Below, piece by piece: positions 35,646 through 45,685 of a DNA stretch of 64,000 bases. The notes below the pieces were generated by a model that ran no database searches, was not told the DNA's origin, and saw only the letters and a list, made by a program, of their open reading frames with translations. Both the position numbers and the translations under genes were made by a program. The stretch lies in contig CAJTFH010000014.1 in assembly GCA_910575545.1 (NCBI GenBank), positions 16,517 to 80,516 on the forward strand, in the 5' to 3' direction. The DNA comes from Bacteroidales bacterium (GTDB taxonomy: Bacteria; Bacteroidota; Bacteroidia; Bacteroidales; Muribaculaceae). How positions within the stretch are numbered: the stretch's first letter is position 1; each line of letters starts with the position of its first letter.

Positions 35646-38600
35646 TTGAAGAGGTGCATCCACATATCAGCGATAGCAGCCTTGGCTCTGATAGCCATGG
35701 CAATATCTGCATGTTCTCCAAAGAAAAACAATGCGGCAACACGCAACTACCAAGCGTTCATAACCCGCTACAACATCCATTTCAACGGCGACACCCACTA
35801 CAAAGAAACCCTCAAGGAGATGGAAACAGCCTATGAAGACGACTATTCCAGACTCCTTTTCATCCATCCGGCTGCTGCCAAAGCCGACGAAAAAGCCCCA
35901 CAGCCATCAGGCAATTTCGACCGCTCAATTGAAAAAGCTCAGAAAGCCATTCAGCTCCGCTCCATAAAAAAGAAGCCTAAAAAGAAACCGGGGAAAAGTT
36001 CCGACCCGGCCTACAAAGCATGGCTCAAACGCGAGGAATACAATCCGTTCCTCCACAACTCATGGCTGATGATGGGGCGCAGCCAATATCTCAACGGCGA
36101 CTTCTTAGGCGCCGCTTCAACCTTTTTCTACATTTCGAAGCACTTCCCATGGCTTGAGGCAACAGTAACAGAAGCAAAATTGTGGGAAGCCCGCGCATAC
36201 TGCGCCATGGACTGGCTCTTCGAGGCAGAAAACATCCTTTCGCGCATAAAACCCGAACAGCTCTCTTCAAAAACACTTAAAGAGCTATATTTCACAACCT
36301 ACGCCGACTTCAACATACGCTCGAAAGAATATGCCGATGCCATACCCCTTCTTGAAAAAGGACTGAAACTATCATCCGGCCCGCAGAAAACACGTCTCAA
36401 TTTCCTGCTGGGGCAACTCTACACCCTGACCGGCAACAAAGAAGCCGCATATCTCGCCTACAAAAAAGCCGGAAGCAACTCAAACGCAACATACCGCACA
36501 AAATTCAACGCCCGCATCAAACAGAGCGAAGTCTACACCGGCGACGACATAACCCCGGAGGTCAACGCACTGCGTCGCATGGTGCGCTACGACCGCAACA
36601 AAGAATACCTCGACCAGGTCTATTATGCCATCGGCAACCTCTACCTATCCCGGCGCGACACCCTCAAAGCCATCGAGAACTACGAACTCGCAGCAGAGAA
36701 ATCAACCCGCAACGGCATCGATAAAGCCATCTCGCAACTAACACTCGGAGGCCTCTACTACGACCTTCGGAAATATTCCAAAGCGCAGCCTTGCTACTCT
36801 GAAGCCGTTCCTCTGATTCCCGAAACATATCCCGACTACAAAAAACTGAAAAAGCGTAGCGACCTGCTCGATGAACTGGCTGTTTACTCCCAGAATGTCG
36901 AACTCCAGGATTCGCTTCTGCGCCTTGCCGCAATGACCCCGGAGCAGCAACTCGCCGCAGTCAACAAAATCATCGAAGAACTCAAGAAAAAAGAGAAAGA
37001 AGAAGCCGAAGCGGCAGCACGCGAAGAATTTCTCGCTAACCGCGACGCAATGGGCAACACCATGGGCGGATCATCTTCCAAAGCTCCCCAGACATTCGCA
37101 ATGAACACCGGCGACGACTCATGGTACTTCTACAACACCGCCACCAAAAATGCCGGCCGGACCGAGTTCCAGAAACGCTGGGGTAACCGCAAGCTCGAAG
37201 ACGATTGGCGTCGGCGGAATAAATCATCATTCAACTTCAACGACTTCGGAAGCTCATCGTCTGACGACGAATCTGAAGAACTTGCCGACGAATCTGAACC
37301 CACAGACTCCGTCGCCACGCCCGACGCCAAAGAAGCCGAAAAAGAAAACGACCCCCATTATCCCGAATATTATCTCAAACAGATCCCAAAAACCGACGCC
37401 GAAAAACAGACCGCTAACGACGTCATCCAGGAAGGCCTCTATAACATGGGGGTTATCCTCAAAGATAAGCTCGAAGACTTCCCTGCAGCCGAAACCGAAT
37501 TTGAGACACTCCTCAACCGATACCCCGACAACATCTACCGCCTCGACGCCTACTATAACCTCTACCTGATGTTCACCCGCGCAGGCAACATGACCAAGGC
37601 CGAGCTTTACCGAAGCCTTATATTATCCGATTTCCCCGATTCGAAATACGGCATCGCAATGCGCGACCCCGACTATATCGGAAACCTCCGCCGGATGATG
37701 GAAATCGAAAACCGGCTCTACGACGATGCCCTCCAGGCTTATTTCGACAACGACAATGCACGTGTCCATTCGGTCTACAACACCGTAAGCACTGAATATC
37801 CACTTAGCAAACTGATGCCGAAATTCATGTTTCTTGAAGCCCTCGCCTACGTAACCGACCATAACTCCGAAAGTTTCAAAAACACCCTCATGCTCATGCT
37901 TGAGCGATACCCCGACACAGACCTCTCCCCCTATGCATCCTCCTATCTCAAAGGGATTGCCCAAGGTAAAAAGCTCAATGAAGGTGCTGCGAACATGCGC
38001 GGTATGCTTTGGGATACGCGCCTGTCAAACGACTCTACTGCCGTGGCATCCGACACCCCTGTCGAATTTGAAATAAATGCCGACGATGAGCAATACCTGA
38101 TTCTGCTTTATCCGACCGACATCATTTCTCCAAACGGATTGCTCTACGACGTTGCCCGTCACAACTTCGCATCATTTGTCGTAAAGGATTTCGATCTCGA
38201 ACAAATGAATTTCGGCCGTCTCGGGCTATTGATTATCAAGGGATTCGAAAATCTCAACGAAATAAACCACTATCGGAAGGTCATGGCCGCATCCCAGTCG
38301 ATGAAACTCCCGCCGGAAATCAGGCCCGTAGTGATTTCCGCCAAAAACTTCGACACACTGCTTAAAAGCGGCCGGTCATTCGACGACTACTTCTCATTCA
38401 TGCGCGATAAAACCTACCGCAACACCGAAGAGTCAGTTCTCCCGCCTGAATTCTTCGGACCCTCCGAAGGCCTCTCCCCAGAAGAAGCAGCCGAATCCCC
38501 TGTGGTTCCAGCTCCCCAACCATCGTCAACCTCTGACACGTCTGACATGCCTGACACGTCTGACATCTCGGATAAATCAGATAAAACCGCTCAGCCCGAC

Positions 38601-38744
38601 AAAGCCGGCGTCTCGGATTCCCAAACCCAGCCTGTCGAAAAATCGCCAAAACCGAATCCGGCCTCAAAACCGGCATCGCCACCCACCCCGTCACTTCCCG
38701 AATTCGACCCAGGCTCTGAAGGCGACGACCCCCTTCTCGATTAA
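35646..38744 (+). CDS. porW: type IX secretion lipoprotein PorW/SprE
   Basis: A 1032-residue outer-membrane-associated lipoprotein. The TTG at 35646 is the only start that gives the full lipoprotein signal (KRCIHISAIAALALIAMA, lipobox ISAC); the next ATG is inside the signal. It carries TPR-like repeats across most of its length. The PorW/SprE N-terminus is NNAATRNYQAFITRYNIHFNGDTHY. PorW/SprE is known to be needed for type IX secretion and links the envelope core to other components. The last ~100 residues are a low-complexity Ser/Asp/Thr/Pro tail with an 18-bp direct repeat (38533-38566). porX follows 44 nt downstream. Confidence 0.88.
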   Translation: MKRCIHISAIAALALIAMAISACSPKKNNAATRNYQAFITRYNIHFNGDTHYKETLKEMETAYEDDYSRLLFIHPAAAKADEKAPQPSGNFDRSIEKAQKAIQLRSIKKKPKKKPGKSSDPAYKAWLKREEYNPFLHNSWLMMGRSQYLNGDFLGAASTFFYISKHFPWLEATVTEAKLWEARAYCAMDWLFEAENILSRIKPEQLSSKTLKELYFTTYADFNIRSKEYADAIPLLEKGLKLSSGPQKTRLNFLLGQLYTLTGNKEAAYLAYKKAGSNSNATYRTKFNARIKQSEVYTGDDITPEVNALRRMVRYDRNKEYLDQVYYAIGNLYLSRRDTLKAIENYELAAEKSTRNGIDKAISQLTLGGLYYDLRKYSKAQPCYSEAVPLIPETYPDYKKLKKRSDLLDELAVYSQNVELQDSLLRLAAMTPEQQLAAVNKIIEELKKKEKEEAEAAAREEFLANRDAMGNTMGGSSSKAPQTFAMNTGDDSWYFYNTATKNAGRTEFQKRWGNRKLEDDWRRRNKSSFNFNDFGSSSSDDESEELADESEPTDSVATPDAKEAEKENDPHYPEYYLKQIPKTDAEKQTANDVIQEGLYNMGVILKDKLEDFPAAETEFETLLNRYPDNIYRLDAYYNLYLMFTRAGNMTKAELYRSLILSDFPDSKYGIAMRDPDYIGNLRRMMEIENRLYDDALQAYFDNDNARVHSVYNTVSTEYPLSKLMPKFMFLEALAYVTDHNSESFKNTLMLMLERYPDTDLSPYASSYLKGIAQGKKLNEGAANMRGMLWDTRLSNDSTAVASDTPVEFEINADDEQYLILLYPTDIISPNGLLYDVARHNFASFVVKDFDLEQMNFGRLGLLIIKGFENLNEINHYRKVMAASQSMKLPPEIRPVVISAKNFDTLLKSGRSFDDYFSFMRDKTYRNTEESVLPPEFFGPSEGLSPEEAAESPVVPAPQPSSTSDTSDMPDTSDISDKSDKTAQPDKAGVSDSQTQPVEKSPKPNPASKPASPPTPSLPEFDPGSEGDDPLLD

Positions 38745-38788
38745 ACCACCACTCTCCTTCAAAAACATATAAGCTAAGAACCGCCACA

Positions 38789-40372
38789 ATGTCACCCTAC
38801 TCAATTCTTTGGGCCGACGATGAAATCGACCTCCTGAAGCCCCACATCTTGTTTCTCCGCTCTAAAGGCTACGATCCCGTGACAGTCAACAACGGCCGCG
38901 ACGCACTTGAACTTGTGGCCGCAAGGCATTTCGACCTCGTAATACTCGACGAAAACATGCCGGGTCTGACTGGCCTCGAAACCCTTCAGCGCATCAAAGA
39001 AATAGCCCCTCAGACACCGGTAATAATGATTACCAAAAGCGAAGAGGAAAACATTATGGATCAGGCTGTCGGCAACAACATCGCCGACTACCTGATCAAA
39101 CCGGTGAATCCAAACCAGATTCTCCTATCCATCAAAAAAAATCTCCACAGCGACAAACTCGTATCGCAGACAGCGGCTGCCGACTACCAGCAGGATTTCT
39201 CCCGTTTGTCAATGCAAATCAACGATGCACGCACAATCACCGACTTCTACAGTGTCTACGAAAAACTCGTAAACTGGGAATTACGCCTGGCATCGACAGA
39301 GACCAACATGGATGAAATGCTGAAAATGCAGAAATCCGACGCTGACTCAACTTTTTATAAATTCATAAAACGGAACTACGAAGACTGGGTGGCGGCACTT
39401 CCATCGGCTCTCGTCCCCACACGCACTGCCAATCCCGGCAACCGGCCTTTGATGAGCCCCGAAGTCTTTCCAAAAACCGTATTTCCCCTCCTCGACCAAG
39501 GCGAGAAAATATTCTTCATACTCATTGACAACTTCCGCCTTGACCTGTGGCTATCAATAAAACCTCTTCTCGCCGACTATTTCACCTTCGAAGAGCAACT
39601 CTACACATCGATTCTTCCAACAGCAACCCAATATGCCCGCAACTCAATCTTCTCTGGCCTGATGCCGATCGACATCGCCAACCTCTTCCCTCATCTGTGG
39701 GTCGATGAAGATGAAGACGAAGGGAAAAACCTCAATGAAAGCGAACTGGTGCAAACCCTGTTCGAGCGCTTCCGCCGCCGGTGCAGATTCTCCTACAACA
39801 AAATCAACGATTCCAACGGCGGCGAACGCCTGTTGCGCGAGTTTGCCAACCTGGCTCAAAACGACCTGAACATCGTTGTGCTGAACTTCATCGACATGCT
39901 TTCACACGCCCGCACCGAAAGCCGCATGATTCGCGAACTCGCGCGCACCGATGCCGCCTACCGCTCTCTGGCCGAATCATGGTTCCGCCATAGTTCCGCC
40001 CTTGAACTTTTCCGCCGCATAGCTGAGACCGGAGCAAAGGTCATTGTAACAACCGACCACGGCACAATCCGCGTAGACAGCCCCGTGAAAGTTGTGGGCG
40101 ACAAAAACACCAACACAAACCTGCGCTATAAAGTGGGCAAGAACCTCGGATATAACCCTCGTCAGGTCTACGAAATCAAACGCCCCCAGCAATTCGGGCT
40201 ACCTGCGCCAAACGTATCTTCTACCTACATATTTGCAGGAAACAACGATTTCTTTGCATACCCCAACAACTACAACTACTACGTTCAATACTATACCGAC
40301 ACCTTCCAGCACGGCGGCATCTCCCTCGAAGAGATGCTGATTCCGCTGGTAACTTTAACCCCTAAAAAATAA
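38789..40372 (+). CDS. porX: type IX secretion response regulator PorX with PglZ domain
   Basis: A 527-residue protein. The receiver domain (1-120) has D10/D11, phospho-acceptor D54 in VILDENMPG and K in LIKPVN. A helical linker precedes a PglZ-type alkaline-phosphatase-fold domain (about 210-520; [45 protein letters not shown]). PorX, with kinase PorY, controls type IX secretion genes; its PglZ domain has phosphodiesterase activity on oligonucleotides in studied homologues. PorY is not in this window. tsaE starts 8 nt after the stop. Confidence 0.92.
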   Translation: MSPYSILWADDEIDLLKPHILFLRSKGYDPVTVNNGRDALELVAARHFDLVILDENMPGLTGLETLQRIKEIAPQTPVIMITKSEEENIMDQAVGNNIADYLIKPVNPNQILLSIKKNLHSDKLVSQTAAADYQQDFSRLSMQINDARTITDFYSVYEKLVNWELRLASTETNMDEMLKMQKSDADSTFYKFIKRNYEDWVAALPSALVPTRTANPGNRPLMSPEVFPKTVFPLLDQGEKIFFILIDNFRLDLWLSIKPLLADYFTFEEQLYTSILPTATQYARNSIFSGLMPIDIANLFPHLWVDEDEDEGKNLNESELVQTLFERFRRRCRFSYNKINDSNGGERLLREFANLAQNDLNIVVLNFIDMLSHARTESRMIRELARTDAAYRSLAESWFRHSSALELFRRIAETGAKVIVTTDHGTIRVDSPVKVVGDKNTNTNLRYKVGKNLGYNPRQVYEIKRPQQFGLPAPNVSSTYIFAGNNDFFAYPNNYNYYVQYYTDTFQHGGISLEEMLIPLVTLTPKK

Positions 40373-40380
40373 CAACGGAA

Positions 40381-40815
40381 ATGACCCATACAATCAACAT
40401 CCCCTCCATCGAATCCCTGCCTCAGGCAGCCAAGGAATTTGCAGCCCTGATGGGCGATGAAACCGTCTACGCTTTCCGGGGCGAGATGGGTGCGGGCAAA
40501 ACCACATTCATCCGCGAGCTTTGCCGCGCACTCGGCGTCGAAGACGACCTCGCCAACTCACCATCATTCTCGATTATCAACGAATACCGTTCCGACAAAA
40601 CCGCCGAACTCATCTATCATTTCGACCTCTACCGCCTCGAATCGGTCGATGACGCCCTCGAAATCGGTGTTGAGGACTATTTCGACTCAGGCGCACTCTG
40701 CCTGCTCGAATGGCCTGAACGGATTGAGCCTCTCCTCCCCGACGATACAGTTACCGTCAACGTCAACGTTAACCCAGACATGTCACGCACAATGACTGTC
40801 GACATCCCCGACTGA
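40381..40815 (+). CDS. tsaE: tRNA threonylcarbamoyladenosine biosynthesis ATPase
   Basis: A 144-residue P-loop ATPase ([17 protein letters not shown]) working with TsaB and TsaD in t6A tRNA modification. [10 protein letters not shown] and the FDLYRL motif are typical of the family. The stop is directly followed by the birA ATG; porX-tsaE-birA look cotranscribed. Confidence 0.94.
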   Translation: MTHTINIPSIESLPQAAKEFAALMGDETVYAFRGEMGAGKTTFIRELCRALGVEDDLANSPSFSIINEYRSDKTAELIYHFDLYRLESVDDALEIGVEDYFDSGALCLLEWPERIEPLLPDDTVTVNVNVNPDMSRTMTVDIPD

Positions 40816-41577
40816 ATGTCTTTCCCCATGAATCTGATAAAACTGCCTGAAACTGCCTCAACCAACACCTGGCTTAAAGAAAACTGCGCCACGCTGCCTC
40901 ACGGCTCCGTGGCGCTGACCGACAACCAAACCGCCGGTCGCGGGCAGAGAGGAAACTCATGGGAAGCCGAACCGGGCAAAAACCTCACTTGCTCCATTCT
41001 CCTGAGGCCGGTTGCCCTCCACCCCTCCCGGCAGTTCCTCATATCCGAAATCGTATCCCTTGCGGTAGTCGAAACCCTTCGTGAACTCCTTTCTCCCCAC
41101 ATTTCACCCGACCGCATTAAAGTGAAATGGCCCAACGACATCTACGTGGATAACCTCAAAATCGCGGGCATACTCATCGAACACTCAATAAGCTCCGCCG
41201 AAATCATCCACACCATAGCCGGAATCGGGCTAAATGTCAATCAGACCCGTTTCCTCTCCCCGGCACCCAATCCGGTGAGCATGGCAAACCTTGCGTCACG
41301 CCCCTTCCCCATCCCCGACATACTCCGGTCTGTCGCCGGGCCGATAATCTCTCGCCTCTCCAACCCGATTGACGATGCCGCTGCCAATCAGATACATTCG
41401 GCCTACCTCTCTGCCCTATGGCGGGGCGACGGTCGGCAACACCCGTTTCAGACACCCGATGGTAGCAGTTTCCTCGCAGCCATCCACACCGTCAGCCCAT
41501 CGGGTCTACTCACTCTCCGTCACTCCGACGGCTCTCTCTCAACCTATGCATTCAAAGAAATTTCATTTACACTTTAA
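40816..41577 (+). CDS. birA: biotin-[acetyl-CoA-carboxylase] ligase
   Basis: A 253-residue BirA ligase without the N-terminal DNA-binding domain, so it is an enzyme only, not a repressor. Active-site text is DNQTAGRGQRGNSWEAEPGKN; KVKWPNDIYVDNLKIAGILIE holds the biotin-binding lysine. The C-terminal SH3-like domain ends the protein. Confidence 0.93.
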   Translation: MSFPMNLIKLPETASTNTWLKENCATLPHGSVALTDNQTAGRGQRGNSWEAEPGKNLTCSILLRPVALHPSRQFLISEIVSLAVVETLRELLSPHISPDRIKVKWPNDIYVDNLKIAGILIEHSISSAEIIHTIAGIGLNVNQTRFLSPAPNPVSMANLASRPFPIPDILRSVAGPIISRLSNPIDDAAANQIHSAYLSALWRGDGRQHPFQTPDGSSFLAAIHTVSPSGLLTLRHSDGSLSTYAFKEISFTL

Positions 41578-41618
41578 AACCACAAACCAATTCACCCCCC
41601 ATCAGTACCATTATCCCG

Positions 41619-42545
41619 ATGAAAATACGCAATATCACATTTCTGCTGACCATCTTCATGGCTTCAATTGCCGCCATGTCTGCTCAAGATGCCGTTTTTA
41701 ACGTGGCCACATACAATATCCGCCAGCTCAACGACGGCGACACCCGCGCCGGCAACGGATGGCAACAGCGCGCCCCGATAATCGCACAGCTCGCCCTCTT
41801 CCACGATTTCGACATTTTCGGCACTCAGGAAGGGTTCAAACAGCAGCTCGACGACCTCAAAGCTGCAATGCCCGGTTATGAATATATCGGACGCGGACGC
41901 GACGACGGCAAAGATGCAGGCGAACACTCAGCAATCTTCTACCGCACAGACCTGTTCTCGCTGCTCGACAGCGGCGATTTCTGGCTCTCCGAAACACCCG
42001 ACCGCCCCGGCCTCGGATGGGATGCCGCATGTGTGCGCATCTGCACCTGGGGCAGATTCCTCCATAAACCCTCAGGCAAGCAATTCCTCTTCTATAACCT
42101 CCACATGGATCATGTAGGCACAACCGCACGCATAGAAAGCGCCAAACTCATCAAACAGAAAATCCATGACCTCGGCCGCGACCTACCCGTCTTCGTCACC
42201 GGCGACTTCAATGTCGATCAGTTCAGCCCATCATATGCCACAATTACAGAGGGGAACACTCTCGTTGATGCACACTCCGCAGCCTCACAAGTCTACGAGC
42301 TTAACGGAACATTCAACAACTACAGCACCGACGGCTACACCACCTCCCGCATCGACCACATCTTTGTCAGCCCGAATATCAAGGTAGAAAAATACGGAAT
42401 CCTGACCGACACATACCGAACACCTGCCTCAACCGCCGACACACAGGATGCCCCCAATGCACCTTCCGAAATCGGGATAACAACCGTCATCCCCCGCACC
42501 CCCTCCGACCACTTCCCCGTCAAGACCCGCATACATCTCCCCTGA
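41619..42545 (+). CDS. secreted endonuclease/exonuclease/phosphatase family protein
   Basis: A 308-residue protein with a signal peptide (MKIRNITFLLTIFMASIAAMSA). It has the EEP fold motifs FNVATYNIRQLN, IFGTQEGFKQQLDDL, NLHMDHVG, VTGDFNVDQFSP, SRIDHIFVSPN and SDHFPVKTRI, so the metal and catalytic residues look intact. Substrate could be nucleic acid, phospholipid or phosphorylated sugars. It lies 41 nt after birA. Confidence 0.88.
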   Translation: MKIRNITFLLTIFMASIAAMSAQDAVFNVATYNIRQLNDGDTRAGNGWQQRAPIIAQLALFHDFDIFGTQEGFKQQLDDLKAAMPGYEYIGRGRDDGKDAGEHSAIFYRTDLFSLLDSGDFWLSETPDRPGLGWDAACVRICTWGRFLHKPSGKQFLFYNLHMDHVGTTARIESAKLIKQKIHDLGRDLPVFVTGDFNVDQFSPSYATITEGNTLVDAHSAASQVYELNGTFNNYSTDGYTTSRIDHIFVSPNIKVEKYGILTDTYRTPASTADTQDAPNAPSEIGITTVIPRTPSDHFPVKTRIHLP

Positions 42546-42660
42546 TTATCCCTCCACCCCTCTCTCCTTCTCTAATCCCCTTCCTTTCTCCAACCTTTTC
42601 ACTATCCCTCTGCTCCTCCATCTTCTCTTCCGACCCGTCCCGTCTCCCCCTACCCATGCC

Positions 42661-42775
42661 TCGAAGAGGCTTGATTGTGGTTAACCCCACGCTGAGCCGC
42701 GTCTGCGGCGGTGCGTGGGGCGTCTGCATCCCTCCCCCTCTCTAATTTACATCGAAGAGGTTAGCTCGTGGTAAC
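42661..42775. repeat. TCGAAGAGG repeats and hairpin between converging genes
   Basis: TCGAAGAGG at 42661 and 42752, each followed by a related GTGGT(T)AAC. The first is followed by a stem CCCCACGC (42685-42692)/GCGTGGGG (42713-42720) with an inner CCGC/GCGG. It looks like a dispersed palindromic intergenic element and may terminate transcription. Confidence 0.5.
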
Positions 42776-42785
42776 AAATCCCGCC

Positions 42786-43271
42786 CTATAAATAAGGCTC
42801 CTCTGCTCTCCCCTCCTGCCTTACCTTAAACTCTCCTTCAAAGCTATACACCGGCACATCCAGCTCAATATACCCCATCGGCACATCCCCGCCTACATTC
42901 GACACCACAACCTTCACCACCCCGCTGCGTGGTTCTTTAGATAGATTCCTCACACATTCCAACTGATATATCCAGTCATAATACCATTTGCCAACCTGCA
43001 GGCTCTCGTTTCTGTTGATGCTAACCCATTCCGGTTTCTCCACAATCATAAAATAACACGGTGAAAAAGTCGTTATAATCTTCGGCCACTCATCCTCTGG
43101 AGTCAATCTGCTTCCATCGCTGTCAAACTCCATATCATGGAAATCAAACTCCACTCCAATCTCAAAATTCGGTTCTTCAAATATAAACTCAGGGTCGCCG
43201 CAGCCCCAAAGCCCCGCACAGGCAGCTACGCCAGACACCACACCAACAACAAATTTATATATCGATTTCAT
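42786..43271 (-). CDS. lipoprotein of unknown function (last gene of the second caspase cassette)
   Basis: A 161-residue protein with a lipoprotein signal (GVAACAGLWGC) and a beta-rich body. The PEWVSINRNESL...RSGVVKVVVSNVGG pattern is reminiscent of a BACON-type domain, but weak. It lies 20 nt after the caspase gene on the same strand, so joint expression is likely. Function unknown. Confidence 0.6.
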   Translation of the reverse strand: MKSIYKFVVGVVSGVAACAGLWGCGDPEFIFEEPNFEIGVEFDFHDMEFDSDGSRLTPEDEWPKIITTFSPCYFMIVEKPEWVSINRNESLQVGKWYYDWIYQLECVRNLSKEPRSGVVKVVVSNVGGDVPMGYIELDVPVYSFEGEFKVRQEGRAEEPYL

Positions 43272-43291
43272 ATCAATAAATACTAATCATA

Positions 43292-44713
43292 TCATTTCAG
43301 TTTCATCGACTCCCACTGGTCTGACAGCTGCAACGACGCGCTGACCGCCGGCAGCTGGATCTTCCTGTTCACGACCACAGACTGCTGTGCCACATTCGTC
43401 GATAAATGTTCATAGAGGTCGCCCAATGTCACATCACCCTTAGTTTCCTGAAGTTTCTCAAGCAGATAATAGGTGAATATCCCGTGACCTTTCTCCTTAT
43501 ACGGATAAGCCGTCTGGTCACCAGACGCCGCCGAGAATACAACCATATTACCCTTCGGGCGAACCGAAGCGCTTTTGATTTTAACACCGCGCGCAGCCAT
43601 CAGCATTCCTTCTCCGCGTTGAGAGCCACTGAAGCATGCATCAAGGAACACAACAACCGACCGCGCTCCAAGACCTCCCAGACGCTCGTAGAGTTTCGCC
43701 AGCGGGAAGCACACCTCGGTCATCGAGCCGTCTGCATCAACTGGCATCAGATAGGCAGACCGGTCACGCTCGTCAGGTATACCGTGGCCCGCATAATAAA
43801 ACATGATGTCAACGTCACCGCCATATGCCTCCGTTATCGCCGTAATATCTTTCAGCGCTCCCAACATGTCGCCATATGTCGCATTCTCATAACGCCGGAT
43901 ATTGCTCTCCGGAAGCCCCAACGTGCGGTGACAGTAATCCGCAAACACCCGGGCATCCTTTGCAGCGAACTCAACCCCGGCAACTCCGTTGCGATAATCC
44001 TCATTGCCGATTATCACAGCAAAACGGTTACGGCTCTCCGTGGCCGACCTCGGTATGTTACGGTCAACTTCACACTCAGGCACCTCCTTGGCTTGCGGTT
44101 TCGTCCCGTCTGGTGCAGCAACCGGCGCCGAGCTTATTGCCGATGCTGCAGCCAGCAGCACCTCGTCGGGATTCGATGCTTCCAAAAACGGGATTTCAGC
44201 TGCAAACGGCACCTCGGGGCACTTCCTGAATGCCATGGTCAAGGCATACGCCGGATATTCAAGCCTGTTTCCCCTCACCTCGCGCAACTTAATACAACCC
44301 TTAAACGGCCCGTTCCCACCGAACCCATAATTCTCCACCGGAATATCAACCCTTGCCTGGTCAGGCAAAACAATACTCTCCAGGTTCTCACACCCCTCGA
44401 ATGCATTCATCCCTATCCGCTTAACTGAATTCGGAAGCTTTACCGACTTCACATACTTTGCCCCTTTGAATCCGCGCCCTTCAACCGACGTAACCGAATA
44501 AGGTAATCCGTCAATCAAGACCTGTTCCACAACCTCGAGTTCTGCCAGCCCCTTATCGCGAGAATCCGCAATGCAGCAGCTTACTTCTGTATTTCCACGT
44601 GTGGTATATTTTACACCGTTTACAGTCACCGTTGCCCCATACACCGGAACAAGCATCACAGCGGCAAGCACCACCACAAATATCCGGTTTCTCATCTCTC
44701 TGAAAGTCTCCAT
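43292..44713 (-). CDS. exported BspA-type leucine-rich repeat/caspase protein
   Basis: A 473-residue protein when started at ATG 44713 (METFREMRNRIFVVVLAAVM); a TTG 24 nt upstream is in frame but overlaps the previous gene. After the signal peptide, residues ~30-180 hold BspA-like leucine-rich repeats (VKSVKLPNSVKRIGMNAFEG, ENLESIVLPD). Residues ~225-455 are a caspase-like domain with H310 in MFYYAGHGIPDE and C360 in VFLDACFSGSQR. The 50-residue His-Cys spacing is identical to that of the caspase at 6784-9474, and the domains share long near-identical stretches. A predicted cysteine protease in the envelope. Confidence 0.85.
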   Translation of the reverse strand: METFREMRNRIFVVVLAAVMLVPVYGATVTVNGVKYTTRGNTEVSCCIADSRDKGLAELEVVEQVLIDGLPYSVTSVEGRGFKGAKYVKSVKLPNSVKRIGMNAFEGCENLESIVLPDQARVDIPVENYGFGGNGPFKGCIKLREVRGNRLEYPAYALTMAFRKCPEVPFAAEIPFLEASNPDEVLLAAASAISSAPVAAPDGTKPQAKEVPECEVDRNIPRSATESRNRFAVIIGNEDYRNGVAGVEFAAKDARVFADYCHRTLGLPESNIRRYENATYGDMLGALKDITAITEAYGGDVDIMFYYAGHGIPDERDRSAYLMPVDADGSMTEVCFPLAKLYERLGGLGARSVVVFLDACFSGSQRGEGMLMAARGVKIKSASVRPKGNMVVFSAASGDQTAYPYKEKGHGIFTYYLLEKLQETKGDVTLGDLYEHLSTNVAQQSVVVNRKIQLPAVSASLQLSDQWESMKLK

Positions 44714-44726
44714 TATTCCAGTCCTT

Positions 44727-45317
44727 TTAAAAATCAACTCCGATGCGCATCAAGAAGCCGAATGCATACTGCCTAACAAGAACCCGGCCATAATCATCTC
44801 TCCAACTGGAGTATGCCGATTTAATCCAATTACCAGTACCGGCCTCAACACGTCTAATTCTGACGCCGAGCGACACATTCAATCCTGTACGGCCTGTCAG
44901 ATTGAATCGTACACCTCCGTTTATATTCCCATAAAAACCATTAGCCTTGGCAACCTGATAGCCGGCCCTCACATCAAAAAACGGAGTTATCTTTCTGCCG
45001 AAAAAATCCATACGCCACATGGCATACACCGGTATGCTACCCAGCTCTTCCCAATCTGAAATATCAAGTCGTCTACAGAATTCCGTCCCTATACCCACAT
45101 AATGCTGCCTGCTCAACTGCACCCCATGCGTAGTTGACACCGCCATAGCAAATGCCACACCATCATACCCGTATGAGTCCATAGAGTTACCAGATGCATA
45201 AAACTCTTCCTGCAACTCCAATGCGGGAGCAACATCCACCATTCCCCTATAAGTCTGCGCCCTGCCGCTGACACATAACAGACTAATGCTAACAAGCAAT
45301 AAACTCAACCTTTTCAT
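44727..45317 (-). CDS. small outer-membrane beta-barrel-like protein
   Basis: A 196-residue protein. The ATG at 45317 gives a classic signal peptide (MKRLSLLLVSISLLCVSGRAQ); the ATG at 45332 adds five residues. The rest has alternating aromatic and polar strands (IPVYAMWRMDFFGRKITPFFDVRAGYQVA...), GGVRFNLTGRTGLNVSLGVRIRR and ends FLMRIGVDF, as in 8-strand outer-membrane barrels. First gene of a three-gene unit with the caspase (13 nt downstream). Confidence 0.65.
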   Translation of the reverse strand: MKRLSLLLVSISLLCVSGRAQTYRGMVDVAPALELQEEFYASGNSMDSYGYDGVAFAMAVSTTHGVQLSRQHYVGIGTEFCRRLDISDWEELGSIPVYAMWRMDFFGRKITPFFDVRAGYQVAKANGFYGNINGGVRFNLTGRTGLNVSLGVRIRRVEAGTGNWIKSAYSSWRDDYGRVLVRQYAFGFLMRIGVDF

Positions 45318-45391
45318 TGCAACGGATGTCATATCTCAATCATATATTTTTTCATAGCAAATTATAACACACTCCTCCCAACCTGTAGTCG

Positions 45392-45399
45392 CAAAATTA
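45392..45399 (-). promoter_or_regulatory. -7 element for the second caspase cassette
   Basis: TAATTTTG on the minus strand, 75 nt ahead of the barrel gene start. No clear -33 element. Confidence 0.45.
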
Positions 45400-45621
45400 C
45401 ATATATTTTCTCTACCCCCCCCCTTTAACACTATTTAACCCAAAAACAGGCTGTAACCATTCAAATCCAGGAACCAAACTCACGAATTATACTCAGTCTG
45501 AAGGGATGCCCCCCTACATCCGCTGCTAATTCAAATCATCATCTCCCGCAATCTTACGGCACCGTGGTTCACCCCACTAAGATAATGAGCACTTTATCGG
45601 CATTATACGCCTAAATTCCGC

Positions 45622-45669
45622 CATAAAGCAGCCCCCCTCCGGCATAAACCAAAGGGGGGCTGCTTTATG
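45622..45669. terminator. 17-bp perfect hairpin ending the nuo/atp cluster
   Basis: CATAAAGCAGCCCCCCT (45622-45638) pairs perfectly with AGGGGGGCTGCTTTATG (45653-45669) around a 14-nt loop, 17 nt past the nuoN stop. Confidence 0.75.
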
Positions 45670-45685
45670 TTTTATCTACCGGCTG

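Larger units (their letters stand above)
45333..45685. other. 353-bp intergenic region between the nuo cluster end and the second caspase cassette
   Basis: No coding sequence recognised. It contains the promoter element at 45392-45399 and the nuoN terminator at 45622-45669; the rest shows no clear signal. Confidence 0.6.

Noticed and set aside
43406..44428. 340-codon plus-strand ORF opposite the second caspase gene
   Set aside because: The minus strand encodes an intact caspase with catalytic residues; the antisense translation is rich in Arg and His and unlike a protein.
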